Shown here piece by piece: positions 37,538 through 44,969 of a DNA stretch of 64,000 nt (the stretch's first letter is position 1; each line of letters starts with the position of its first letter). Under the pieces are notes generated by a model. The model ran no database searches. It had not been told where the DNA came from and saw only the letters and a list, made by a program, of their open reading frames with translations. The position numbers and the translations under genes were made by a program. The stretch comes from Rhizobium sp. S152 (GTDB lineage Bacteria > Pseudomonadota > Alphaproteobacteria > Rhizobiales > Rhizobiaceae): the NCBI RefSeq assembly GCF_030380735.1, contig NZ_JAUDRZ010000010.1, forward strand, positions 1 through 64,000, read 5' to 3'.

Positions 37538-37945
37538 ATGACCGAGACGATCGCCAAGGTTGAAAAGAGCGACGAGGAGTGGAAGCAGCTGCTGACGCCC
37601 GAGCAATATCGGGTCACCCGGCAGCACGGCACCGAGCGCGCCTTTACCGGACCCTACTGGGATTCATTCGAAACAGGGCTCTACCGCTGCGTCTGCTGCA
37701 ACGCCCCGCTCTTCCGCTCCGATACGAAATTCGATGCGGGCTGCGGCTGGCCGAGCTATTTCGAGGCCGTCTCGCCCGATGCGGTGACGGAATACAAGGA
37801 TGATTCCTACGGGATGATCCGCACCGAAATCCGCTGCGGTCGCTGCGACGCGCATCTCGGCCATGTCTTCCCCGACGGCCCACCGCCGACGGGGCTGCGC
37901 TACTGCATCAACGGGCACGCGATGGTGTTCGAGGCGGGGGGCTGA
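37538..37945 (+). CDS. msrB: Peptide methionine-R-sulfoxide reductase MsrB
   Basis: This 135-residue enzyme reduces methionine-R-sulfoxide in proteins. The catalytic Cys is in [11 protein letters not shown] (residues 120-130). Two CxxC pairs bind zinc (CVCC near 51-54; CGRC near 98-101). The family motifs [29 protein letters not shown] and [15 protein letters not shown] are complete. It has GAAAGGAG just before the ATG. Confidence 0.96.
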   Translation: MTETIAKVEKSDEEWKQLLTPEQYRVTRQHGTERAFTGPYWDSFETGLYRCVCCNAPLFRSDTKFDAGCGWPSYFEAVSPDAVTEYKDDSYGMIRTEIRCGRCDAHLGHVFPDGPPPTGLRYCINGHAMVFEAGG

Positions 37946-37981
37946 GGGGTCAGATCTGGCTAAAGTGTCAAACATCCTTAG

Positions 37982-38392
37982 TCACATATGTCGGCCGCGA
38001 AGCTTTGACTTTTGCGACTTGGCGAAGGCAGTCACGTCGCCAGACGCGCGACGAGCGGACGTCTGTTTCGGGTCCTTCCAAATCTCCATGTCCGCCTTGA
38101 TGGCGGCCACAGTCGATCTTGCACGTTCATAAGTGTCGGGTTGCAGTGTCAAGCCAATGTGAACTGTCTCCATGCGCACAAGGAATTCAACAACATCCTG
38201 ATCCGGAGTGCCGCGTCGTAAGAGCCCAGCAGTCTCTATCAAGTACGTATCATATTCGTCTGCGAATGCTTGCGCGTCGCCCTCATTCCATCGCTGTCCG
38301 GCACCCAGTAAGCCAATAGGATCCCAAAGCGACCAGCCAATGTCGCGCAGTCGCGATAGCTGGAGCTTAGGCGGGGTGCAAAGGGGAGCCAT
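37982..38392 (-). CDS. Conserved hypothetical protein
   Basis: This 136-residue protein starts at an ATG at 38392 and has the pattern LSRLRDIGWSLWDPIGL, ADEYDTYLIETAGLLRRG and a helix with EFLVRMETVHIGL. I recall similar proteins in rhizobia, always hypothetical. The first 19 residues of the longer frame are not protein-like. The region is less GC-rich than the mnh operon. No function can be proposed. Confidence 0.65.
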   Translation of the reverse strand: MAPLCTPPKLQLSRLRDIGWSLWDPIGLLGAGQRWNEGDAQAFADEYDTYLIETAGLLRRGTPDQDVVEFLVRMETVHIGLTLQPDTYERARSTVAAIKADMEIWKDPKQTSARRASGDVTAFAKSQKSKLRGRHM

Positions 38393-38459
38393 CGATCTAA
38401 ATCCGGTTGCTGCGCAACAGGGATACACCTCGGGCCCGCAAGTCCGCAATATGCCGACG

Positions 38460-38486
38460 GCCGCTTTGCGCCGGAAGCGGTCATTG
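38460..38486. repeat. Interspersed palindromic repeat, copy 1
   Basis: CCGCTT and AAGCGG arms around TGCGCCGG, followed by TCATT. It matches the rhizobial palindrome family also seen at 38889 and 40382. Confidence 0.5.
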
Positions 38487-38551
38487 GTTCGGCCACATTG
38501 GATTAACCAACAGGTGGTATTGATGAGGCGTCGTTTGCGGTGGAGTAAGCA

Positions 38552-38860
38552 ATGCTCATCGAAGAATCAGCCGTCGCTACCCAAATTTTCTTGCGTCTGT
38601 TGATGGCACTCATTGCGCTTGGCGTGTTTGGAGGGATCATCACCAACGCGCTTATACTCTGGCGCACGAAATCGCTTGTAACTCTTTCGGGGGAGGAGAG
38701 CCTATCTCGGGGGGAGCGCAAGGGACGCCAGTTTAGTCGTGCCAGCACCTTCTTCACTGACATTCGATTCAAACGTCTGAGAATAGCGATGTTTGCCAGC
38801 TTGGGTCTTTGTGTTTCGTCCTTTGCGTTGCTGATTTTGATTGACGGGCTTTCAAGGTGA
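38552..38860 (+). CDS. Small hypothetical two-helix membrane protein
   Basis: This 102-residue protein has two convincing transmembrane helices (about 12-37 and 79-98) with a basic loop between them (ERKGRQFSRASTFFTDIRFKRLR). No family is recognised. The membrane helices argue that this frame, and not the antisense one, is real. No good ribosome site was seen before the ATG. Confidence 0.5.
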   Translation: MLIEESAVATQIFLRLLMALIALGVFGGIITNALILWRTKSLVTLSGEESLSRGERKGRQFSRASTFFTDIRFKRLRIAMFASLGLCVSSFALLILIDGLSR

Positions 38861-38888
38861 AAGCGGCCATATGTTACTGTGAATAATG

Positions 38889-38919
38889 ATGTCCGCTTAG
38901 GGCCGAAGGCCGTCATGAC
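38889..38919. repeat. Interspersed palindromic repeat, copy 2
   Basis: ATGTCCGCTTAGGGCCGAAG followed by GCCGTCAT shows the same core as the copies at 38460 and 40382, with a degenerate arm. Confidence 0.5.
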
Positions 38920-38966
38920 GGTGAAGCGTCACAACGGCCATCGCTCCCCGGCAGCAAATCGTTGAC

Positions 38967-39881
38967 TTACCGATTGAACTCCCATGTTCCGCCGACACCA
39001 AGCGCGCGCTCGAACGCATCTTTTCCCGGTCCGCTTAGCCAGGATTTCAGCGATTGCTGCTCCGGGTTGATCTGACGCAACGCATCGAGATCGGCATGTC
39101 CTGCCAAACGTCCATCGTCGACGAGCTGCGTGAGCTTATCCAGAAATGGATTCTCCGCCAGGACCTCGTCGGGAAAGCGTGCATAAGGAATAGGTCGTCC
39201 GGCGGCCTCCGAGAAGAAAGCTTGCAGATCACGGCCCGTCACAACGTCGCTGGCTATCTCGAATGTCGTGCCGCCAAACCGCGATGGTTCCGCAAAGATC
39301 GCCGCGACGATCTTTCCAATGTCGTCGACGGCCAGAACCTGCATGTGCCGATCCGGCTGCATGAAGAAGGTGTAGCGACCTTCATCGAGACCGAAGCCCG
39401 GCATGACCAGAAGCTCCATGAATGTGGCGGGCCTGACGATCGTATGCGTGATCGGCAAAGTCCGGATATGTCTCTCGATCTCGGCCTTCGTGTCGTAATG
39501 TGCGACACCCGTCGGCTGATCTCCCGCCGCGCTGCCTGACGTGTAGACAAGGTGTTTCACCCCTTGCGCGACAGAAAGGTCGGCGACGGACTTGCCGTAG
39601 CGAACCTCGTCCTCGTCCGTGACGGCACCTCCCGGTGAACTCGGCTGGACACTGAAGACGCCGTGCGCGCCGTTCATTGCGGCACTCATGGAACCGGCGT
39701 CATCGAAGGTTCCGGCGAAAAGCTGAACCCCAGCCTCGCCCAGCGCGATTGATTTGGGCGATGTCAGGTCACGAACCATGGCGCGCACCGGCCAACCCGC
39801 CTTCAAGAGTGCAGTAACAACCGATCCGCCTTGCTGCCCCGTTGCGCCAAAGACCAGAATGGGCAGTTTTTCATTTTGCAT
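38967..39881 (-). CDS. NmrA-family NAD(P)-binding protein
   Basis: This 304-residue protein is an atypical short-chain dehydrogenase of the NmrA/HSCARG group. The Rossmann motif GATGQQGGSVVTALL lies at 12-26. The group is usually a redox sensor or quinone-type oxidoreductase. VYTSGS and the YDTKAEIE motif (about 130-150) take the place of the catalytic Tyr-x3-Lys, and the Tyr/Lys pair is partly kept. It is divergent from an HxlR regulator 99 bp away, a common pairing for redox- or electrophile-controlled genes. Confidence 0.88.
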   Translation of the reverse strand: MQNEKLPILVFGATGQQGGSVVTALLKAGWPVRAMVRDLTSPKSIALGEAGVQLFAGTFDDAGSMSAAMNGAHGVFSVQPSSPGGAVTDEDEVRYGKSVADLSVAQGVKHLVYTSGSAAGDQPTGVAHYDTKAEIERHIRTLPITHTIVRPATFMELLVMPGFGLDEGRYTFFMQPDRHMQVLAVDDIGKIVAAIFAEPSRFGGTTFEIASDVVTGRDLQAFFSEAAGRPIPYARFPDEVLAENPFLDKLTQLVDDGRLAGHADLDALRQINPEQQSLKSWLSGPGKDAFERALGVGGTWEFNR

Positions 39882-39903
39882 GGCTTAACCCTCGTGTTGA
39901 ACG

Positions 39904-39914
39904 TAGGTTACCTA
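39904..39914. promoter_or_regulatory. Palindrome between nmrA-like and hxlR genes
   Basis: TAGGTTACCTA is an odd-length perfect palindrome (TAGGT-T-ACCTA) in the AT-rich 99-bp divergent promoter, followed by TATATACC. It is a candidate HxlR operator. Nothing beyond position and symmetry supports it. Confidence 0.35.
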
Positions 39915-39980
39915 TATATACCGTTGAAAAGCCGGCGGAAGACGGCACATTTTTCAGCCTTAGGCACAGGAGTTATACAA

Positions 39981-40379
39981 TTGGAACGGCAGGTCCACGG
40001 TCGCCCCTACGAGCAAAAGAACGGCAAGCCGTATTTCAGGCCGTGCGCCCCCAATGCAGTTCTGGCCCGGCTCGGCGATAAATGGACAATTCTTGTCATG
40101 TCGCATCTCGCGCTGGCGAACGGGCACCAGATGCGGTTCAGCGAGCTGAAGAATGGTATCGAAGGAATAACGCAGCGCATGCTCACTCTGACGCTGAGAA
40201 ACCTCGAACGCGACGGGCTATTGATCCGCCATTATTTCCCGGAGGTGCCACCTCGCGTGGAATACCAGTTAAGCGAAATGGGCGCGAGCATGTTGCCCGC
40301 ACTAGAAGGCTTTACCTCCTGGATCAGAGAAAATTGGCCGAAGATCGAAAACTGCAGGAAGCAATATGACTTGCGGTGA
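39981..40379 (+). CDS. HxlR-family transcriptional regulator
   Basis: This 132-residue protein is a winged-helix HxlR regulator: CPNAVLARLGDKW-type start (PCAPNAVLARLGDKWTILVMSHL), the helix-turn-helix FSELKNGIEGITQRMLTLTLRNLERDGLL and VPPRVEYQLSEMG wing. The Cys at the start of the fold (CAPNAV) can be the sensing thiol. The start codon is TTG at 39981, chosen because AGGAG is 8 nt upstream. It should control the divergent NmrA-like gene. Confidence 0.88.
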   Translation: MERQVHGRPYEQKNGKPYFRPCAPNAVLARLGDKWTILVMSHLALANGHQMRFSELKNGIEGITQRMLTLTLRNLERDGLLIRHYFPEVPPRVEYQLSEMGASMLPALEGFTSWIRENWPKIENCRKQYDLR

Positions 40380-40381
40380 AT

Positions 40382-40410
40382 GGGGGCTTCGGGCCGAAGG
40401 CGGTCATTGA
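40382..40410. repeat. Interspersed palindromic repeat, copy 3
   Basis: GGGGGCTTCGGGCCGAAG followed by GCGGTCATTGA, right after the hxlR stop codon. It is closely related to the copies at 38460 and 38889. Confidence 0.5.
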
Positions 40411-40519
40411 CAGTGAGACATGCCACCGTGGCCTAACCAGCTGCAATGGTGCGCGCAGTGGCTGAGGCCATCCCAGTGGCAGGTCACTCACATGCTTTCC
40501 GGCGAGGCTACGCCGCCAA

Positions 40520-41026
40520 TCAGCCCGGCACCCGCAGCTCCATGAAGGTCAGGTCCAGCCAGCGGCCGAACTTGGTGCCGACCTCGTGGAAGGTGCCGCC
40601 GTTGCGGAAGCCGAGCTTTTCGTGCAGGGCGATGGAGGCGGCGTTGCCGGCCTCGATGCCGGCGATCATCACATGGATGCCGTTCTCGCCGGCGCGGGAT
40701 ATCAGCGCCTGCATCAACTTTCTGCCGATACCCTGGCCCTGGTGGTCCTTCTCGACATAGACGGAGTGCTCGACGGTGTGGCGGAAGCCCTCGAAGGCGC
40801 GCCAGTCGCCATAAGACGCGTAGCCGGCGATGCGGCTTTCCTTTTCGGCGACCAGAACCGGAAAGCCGCGCGCCATGCGCATCCTGAACCACTCCAGCCG
40901 GTTGTCGAGATCGACCACGGTCTCGTTCCAGATCGCCGTCGTGTGCTCGACAGCGTGGTTGTAGATATCGCGTACCTCGGGCAGATCGGCCTCGGTGGCG
41001 TCGCGCAGGAGAACGGCTTGCGTCAT
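40520..41026 (-). CDS. GNAT acetyltransferase, phosphinothricin-acetyltransferase-like
   Basis: This 168-residue enzyme transfers an acetyl group from CoA. The acetyl-CoA P-loop is HQGQGIGRKL (about 95-104). YASYGDWRAFEGFRHTVEHSVYV (about 70-92) is the signature of the phosphinothricin/methionine sulfoximine acetyltransferase subfamily. Substrates could be methionine sulfoximine or other glutamate analogues. It is divergent from an XRE-cupin regulator only 26 bp away. Confidence 0.9.
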   Translation of the reverse strand: MTQAVLLRDATEADLPEVRDIYNHAVEHTTAIWNETVVDLDNRLEWFRMRMARGFPVLVAEKESRIAGYASYGDWRAFEGFRHTVEHSVYVEKDHQGQGIGRKLMQALISRAGENGIHVMIAGIEAGNAASIALHEKLGFRNGGTFHEVGTKFGRWLDLTFMELRVPG

Positions 41027-41034
41027 GATCGTCA

Positions 41035-41063
41035 GTCCACTATCATTTCAATATGTCCACTAT
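41035..41063. promoter_or_regulatory. Direct repeats at divergent GNAT/XRE promoter
   Basis: GTCCACTAT occurs twice (41035-41043 and 41055-41063), 20 bp apart, that is two helical turns. The second copy overlaps the start codon of the XRE gene. This fits an operator for the XRE-cupin repressor. The whole promoter region is under 30 bp. Confidence 0.45.
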
Positions 41064-41622
41064 ATCAAACGATTTCGACCGCTGTCTAGGGGAACGCGTC
41101 CGCGCCGAGCGGGAAATGCGTGGCTGGTCGCTCAGTGATCTCGCAGGGCAGTCCGGGGTTTCGCGCGCCATGATCCACAAGATCGAGCGCGGCGAAAGCA
41201 GTCCGACGGCCTCGCTGCTCGGCAAATTGTGCGGTGCCTTCCAGCTGACGGTCTCCTCGCTGATCGCGCGGGCGGAGGCCGGCGGCCAGCGGCTGGCGCG
41301 GCGCGGCGAACAGCAGGTCTGGACCGATCCCGAGACCGGTTATGTCAGGCGCCACGTCTCGCCGGTGGCGGGAAGTCCCGTCGATATCGTCGAGGTCGAC
41401 CTGCCTGTTGGAGCCGTTGTCGCCTACCCCGCCTCCTCCTTCGTGTTCCTGCGGCAATATATATGGGTGACCGAGGGCACGCTCGTCTTCGTCGAGGGCG
41501 ACATCCGGCATGAGCTGAACGCGGGCGACTGCCTGCTGCTCGGGCCGGCGGCGGACTGCGTCTTCCGCAACGAAACGTCGGCAAGCTGCCGCTATGTGGT
41601 GACTGTTCTGAAGGCCGCGTGA
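41053..41622 (+). CDS. XRE-family regulator with cupin domain
   Basis: This 189-residue protein has an N-terminal helix-turn-helix (about 11-68: RGWSLSDLAGQSGVSRAMIHKIERGESSPTASLLGKL) and a C-terminal cupin (about 105-185; YIWVTEGTLVFVEGDIRHELNAGD). Such regulators often control a nearby amino-acid or polyamine gene and respond to a small ligand in the cupin. It is divergent from the GNAT gene, its probable target. Confidence 0.93.
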   Translation: MSTISNDFDRCLGERVRAEREMRGWSLSDLAGQSGVSRAMIHKIERGESSPTASLLGKLCGAFQLTVSSLIARAEAGGQRLARRGEQQVWTDPETGYVRRHVSPVAGSPVDIVEVDLPVGAVVAYPASSFVFLRQYIWVTEGTLVFVEGDIRHELNAGDCLLLGPAADCVFRNETSASCRYVVTVLKAA

Positions 41623-41629
41623 GCGCTGA

Positions 41630-42298
41630 TCAGAGGCCCGGCGTGCTCAAGCTCAGGCATGTGAGCACAGCGGAATAGTGGACGGCGGCGGCGGTGACGA
41701 CGAAGCCGTGCCAGATGGCATTCTGGAAGCGCAGCTTTTCCCAGACGTGGAAGATCACGCCAAGCGAATAGATGATGCCGCCGATGACGATCAGAAGCAT
41801 CGAGGCGAAGGGGATACGCTCGGCCACCGGACCGGCGACGATGACGCCGCTCCAGCCCATGGCGAGATAGAGCAGGATGGCCAGCCGGTCGAAACGGCCG
41901 GGAAAGCCGCACTTCAGGAACACGCCTGATGCGGCCACCAGCCAGATGGCGATCAGCATGCCCGAGAGCAGCGGATTGTCGGCGCCGCGCTGCAAGAAGG
42001 GCGTGTAGGTCGCGGCGATCAGGATGAAGATCGACGAGTGATCGAGCCGGCGCAGGAACCATTTGGTGCGCGAGACCGGCCAGGCATTGTAGGAAAACGA
42101 GATGCCGAGCGTCAGCACCAGACCGACGCTGTAGATCCATGCGGCGGCGAGCTCACCATGCGAGGCCCAGACGGTGGCGTAGAAGATGAGGACGGTAGCA
42201 CCGACGAGCGCCAGCGCGAGGCCGACGCCGTGGACGATGCCGTCGGCGATCAGCTCGTATTTGTCGTAAGCCCAGCGGATGCCGTTGAACTCGCCCAT
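41630..42298 (-). CDS. trhA: Hemolysin III family membrane protein (TrhA)
   Basis: This 222-residue protein has seven transmembrane helices. The family motifs are present: DGIVHGVGLALALVG near the N-terminus, FLRRLDHSSIFILIAATYTPF with Asp and His in helix three, and a C-terminal FHVWEKLRFQNAIWHGFVVTAAAVHYSAV. These His and Asp probably bind a metal as in PAQR receptors. The physiological role is membrane homeostasis in other bacteria; here it is inferred. It is convergent with the XRE gene. Confidence 0.93.
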   Translation of the reverse strand: MGEFNGIRWAYDKYELIADGIVHGVGLALALVGATVLIFYATVWASHGELAAAWIYSVGLVLTLGISFSYNAWPVSRTKWFLRRLDHSSIFILIAATYTPFLQRGADNPLLSGMLIAIWLVAASGVFLKCGFPGRFDRLAILLYLAMGWSGVIVAGPVAERIPFASMLLIVIGGIIYSLGVIFHVWEKLRFQNAIWHGFVVTAAAVHYSAVLTCLSLSTPGL

Positions 42299-42412
42299 GC
42301 ACGCGGCCCTCTCCTAACGACGGGATGGTCTCACCGATCGGGGGGATGCGCAACCTCGCCACCTCCCCATTATCGGGGGCTTTCAGCCAAACGGCTGTGG
42401 CCCGATGTCGCG

Positions 42413-42829
42413 TCAGCGCGTGCGGTCGACCAGGACCGAGCACCGGGCATGGCGGACGATGCGGTCGGCGGTGGCGCCGATGAAATAGTTGCTGAAATCG
42501 GGGATGTGCGAGGCGAGGATGATGAGATCGGCCTTGTGGGTCTCGGCGGATGCCAGGATGGTGCTTGCCGGCCGGCCGTGGCCGATCTCGACCACAGCAG
42601 GGATCCTGGTATCGCGCACGAGGCCCGAGAGCTTGGCTTCGGCATCGTCAACCGCGGTGCGGACGATGTCCGGCGGCAGGTCGACGGCGACATAGGTCGG
42701 GATATCCTCGACGACATTCAGAAGAACGATCTCGCCGCCCTCGTCCAGCAGTGTGGCGGCCTTGCGGAAAATCCGCTCGCCATCCGCCAAGGCACCGATC
42801 TCGATCGCAACAATGATTTTCTTGTACAT
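42413..42829 (-). CDS. Universal stress protein
   Basis: This 138-residue cytosolic protein is a UspA-fold protein: opening KKIIVAIEIG, VLLNVVEDIP strand, and a C-terminal ATP-binding loop IGATADRIVRHARCSVLVD with the usual GxxxxxxxxxxS/CVLV form. The ATG at 42829 was chosen from the family start (MYKKIIVAI). No partner gene is linked. Confidence 0.9.
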   Translation of the reverse strand: MYKKIIVAIEIGALADGERIFRKAATLLDEGGEIVLLNVVEDIPTYVAVDLPPDIVRTAVDDAEAKLSGLVRDTRIPAVVEIGHGRPASTILASAETHKADLIILASHIPDFSNYFIGATADRIVRHARCSVLVDRTR

Positions 42830-43050
42830 GCGGGCTCTCCAATGACGCGGTTTGAACTGCAATGACCCTGTCAGAGAATAGATATGACGCCTTGATCGGG
42901 ATCAAAGCAAGCTCGATCGGGATCAAGTCCAGCAGCGATCCAGCGTCAACATGGAGCGAACGCTTCATCGCCAAAAACTGCCCTTCTGTGAACAGTGGAA
43001 CTGCGCCATATAGAGTGGCAAGTACGGCGGCCAAGGGACCTTACACAGAC

Positions 43051-44007
43051 ATGCAACGGCGCAAATTTCTTGGCATCGCCACCGGCAGCGCACTCGCTGC
43101 CAGCGCCGGCATGCCTCATCCATCGAAGGCGGGAGACGCATCCATGACATCCACCGAGACCTCCTACGCGCTGACGCGCCCCGCCTATGTCGACCAGTCG
43201 CATCTCGTCGTCACCGACCTGCCTCGCGTTTCCAGCTTCTACCAGTCGATGCTCGGCCTCAAGGTGATCGAGAAGAGCGCCAGCGGCGAAGTGCTCGGTG
43301 TCAACGGCGTGCCGCTTCTGACGCTGACGACGGGCAAGAACGTGCGCGTCGCGCCGCGCAATGCCGCCGGCCTGTTTCACACCGCTTTCCTGATGCCGAA
43401 CAGAACGGAACTTGCGCGCTGGCTGCGCCATGCCGCGCATAACAACGTCGTGCTCGACGGCGCCTCCGACCACCTCGTCAGCGAGGCGATCTATCTTTCC
43501 GACCCCGAGGGCAACGGCATCGAGATCTATGCCGACCGTCCACACGAGGCCTGGAAGTTCCACCAGGACGGACAGGTGGAGATGGCGACGCTCGGCCTCA
43601 ATCTGCAGGCGCTCTACGACAGCGCGCCGCAGGATCCCTGGAACGGCATGGCCGAGGGTACGGCGATTGGCCATATCCACCTGCAGGTCGGCAATATCCC
43701 GGAAGCGGACACCTTCTACCGCGACGTGCTCGGCCTGAAGCTGATGGCGCGCTATTCCGGCGCAAGCTTCTTCGCCACCGGCGACTACCACCACCACGTC
43801 GCCGCCAATATCTGGAACAGCCGCGGCGCCGGCGCCCGCGCGGCCGGCATGACCGGCCTTTCCGACTATACGCTGCGCTTCAACGACAAGGCGGCGCTCG
43901 ACAAGGCGGTGGCCAAGCTCGACGAACTCGAGATCAGAAGCGAGAAGCGCGAAGGCGGCGTTTCCCTGACCGACCCGTGGGGCATCGGCCTGACGCTGGC
44001 GGCCTGA
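43051..44007 (+). CDS. VOC-family dioxygenase-like protein with Tat-like N-terminus
   Basis: This 318-residue protein has two VOC modules (about 45-160 and 195-315), resembling the CatE-type extradiol dioxygenases. Metal-ligand His candidates lie in DQSHLVVTD, GLFHTAFLM and IGHIHLQVGN. Starting at ATG 43051, with AAGGGA upstream, it begins MQRRKFLGIATGSALAAS, which looks like a twin-arginine signal. An ATG at 43144 gives a normal cytosolic VOC protein. Which start is used decides its location. The substrate is unknown. Confidence 0.78.
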   Translation: MQRRKFLGIATGSALAASAGMPHPSKAGDASMTSTETSYALTRPAYVDQSHLVVTDLPRVSSFYQSMLGLKVIEKSASGEVLGVNGVPLLTLTTGKNVRVAPRNAAGLFHTAFLMPNRTELARWLRHAAHNNVVLDGASDHLVSEAIYLSDPEGNGIEIYADRPHEAWKFHQDGQVEMATLGLNLQALYDSAPQDPWNGMAEGTAIGHIHLQVGNIPEADTFYRDVLGLKLMARYSGASFFATGDYHHHVAANIWNSRGAGARAAGMTGLSDYTLRFNDKAALDKAVAKLDELEIRSEKREGGVSLTDPWGIGLTLAA

Positions 44008-44199
44008 TCTTCCAGCCCTTTCACCACGCTTCGAACGCTCGCCCAAAGGCGGACGTTTTTCATCAGGACCGTACCAACACCGTCGCGTCGTGGCCGGATT
44101 GACATCAGGTCGAGTCCGCGACAACTTATGGACGATTTTCAAGGTTGCGTATTTCTCCAGAAACGCGCATCCGTTTACCTGCGGGGGCAAGGGCATTGC

Positions 44200-44532
44200 A
44201 TGACGATCCGCAGGCCCTGGACGACAGCAAATGTTTCATTCGTCCTGCATGACGACGCGACAGATGACCCTGTCGTCACCGTGGAGATTTGGACACCTGA
44301 CGGCGTTCTCTATATATTGGCCGAAGTCGAGATCGTCGGCGCGTCGCTGGCCCTCAAAGGAGCACACTTTTCCGGATTGACGCCGAACGATCTCAGCGTG
44401 AGCCGCTTGCGTCAGATCGCCCGCTTGGCCTTGGAGCATGGAGGTTGGAATGAAGTCGTCATTGAAGGAGCGGTTCGCACGACTGGGGCCGGTCCGGGTC
44501 ATAGACCGCGACCTGTCCGGTTTCGCCGCTGA
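44200..44532 (+). CDS. Hypothetical protein with RTTGxxPG C-terminal motif
   Basis: This 110-residue protein starts at an ATG with AAGGG upstream. It has a beta-rich first half (VSFVLHDDATDDPVVTVEIW), then a helix (SRLRQIARLALEHGGWNEVVIEG) and ends with RTTGAGPGHRPRPVRF. I recall this C-terminus in small proteins linked to toxin-immunity loci, but cannot assign a function. It overlaps the next gene by 83 bp, so the pair is co-transcribed. Confidence 0.55.
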   Translation: MTIRRPWTTANVSFVLHDDATDDPVVTVEIWTPDGVLYILAEVEIVGASLALKGAHFSGLTPNDLSVSRLRQIARLALEHGGWNEVVIEGAVRTTGAGPGHRPRPVRFRR

Positions 44533-44815
44533 CGCCCGTTTCGTCATGCCGGCGGACACGAGCGTGGTCGACGTGGTGGCTGCCGCCGTTCTCCTGCATA
44601 CGAAGACGAACCTGTCTCTGGCGGAAGCCAAGGCATGCGTGGAGCATCTGCTTGAAGTCGATGTGTTCGACACATCCTTCGATCGCGTTACCGACACCGC
44701 TGCCTTGAGCGCCGGGCTTCTGAAGGCCGGGATCCTCGTTCATTTTCTGCCGTCATCCAACACGTCGGGCAAGACCAATCAATCGGCAGGCAACAAGGCG
44801 TTTTCGCTCGGCTGA
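44450..44815 (+). CDS. Hypothetical protein overlapping the preceding gene
   Basis: This 121-residue protein begins at ATG 44450, with GGAGG 5-7 nt upstream. It has a central helical region (about 45-75) and a Gly/Ser/Asn tail. No family is recognised. The SLAEAKACVEHLLE segment is only superficially similar to the L7/L12 C-terminal domain. The 83-bp out-of-frame overlap with the preceding gene argues for coupled expression, perhaps a two-component complex. Confidence 0.5.
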   Translation: MKSSLKERFARLGPVRVIDRDLSGFAADARFVMPADTSVVDVVAAAVLLHTKTNLSLAEAKACVEHLLEVDVFDTSFDRVTDTAALSAGLLKAGILVHFLPSSNTSGKTNQSAGNKAFSLG

Positions 44816-44969
44816 CCCTCACGCATCCATAGCCGGGATGGATGTCGCATAGCAGCATTTCCGCATCACCCATCCGCCATCTCTACATCCCCGATACATA
44901 GAAGGAACTCAATTCATTTTTGGGCGTTCCTGTGGCGAAGCATGAAGCTTCCGGGGGATTGAGACGTCC

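Noticed and set aside
38503..38916. Minus-strand open frame opposite the small membrane protein
   Set aside because: It starts in a copy of the interspersed palindrome, whose translation often yields such spurious N-termini, and has no membrane or domain pattern. The plus-strand frame has two clear membrane helices.
42862..43050. Extension of the VOC protein up to 42862
   Set aside because: The upstream residues are Ser/Lys-rich with no family similarity, and they include repeated GATCGGGATCAA-type DNA. A start at 43051 or 43144 is better supported.
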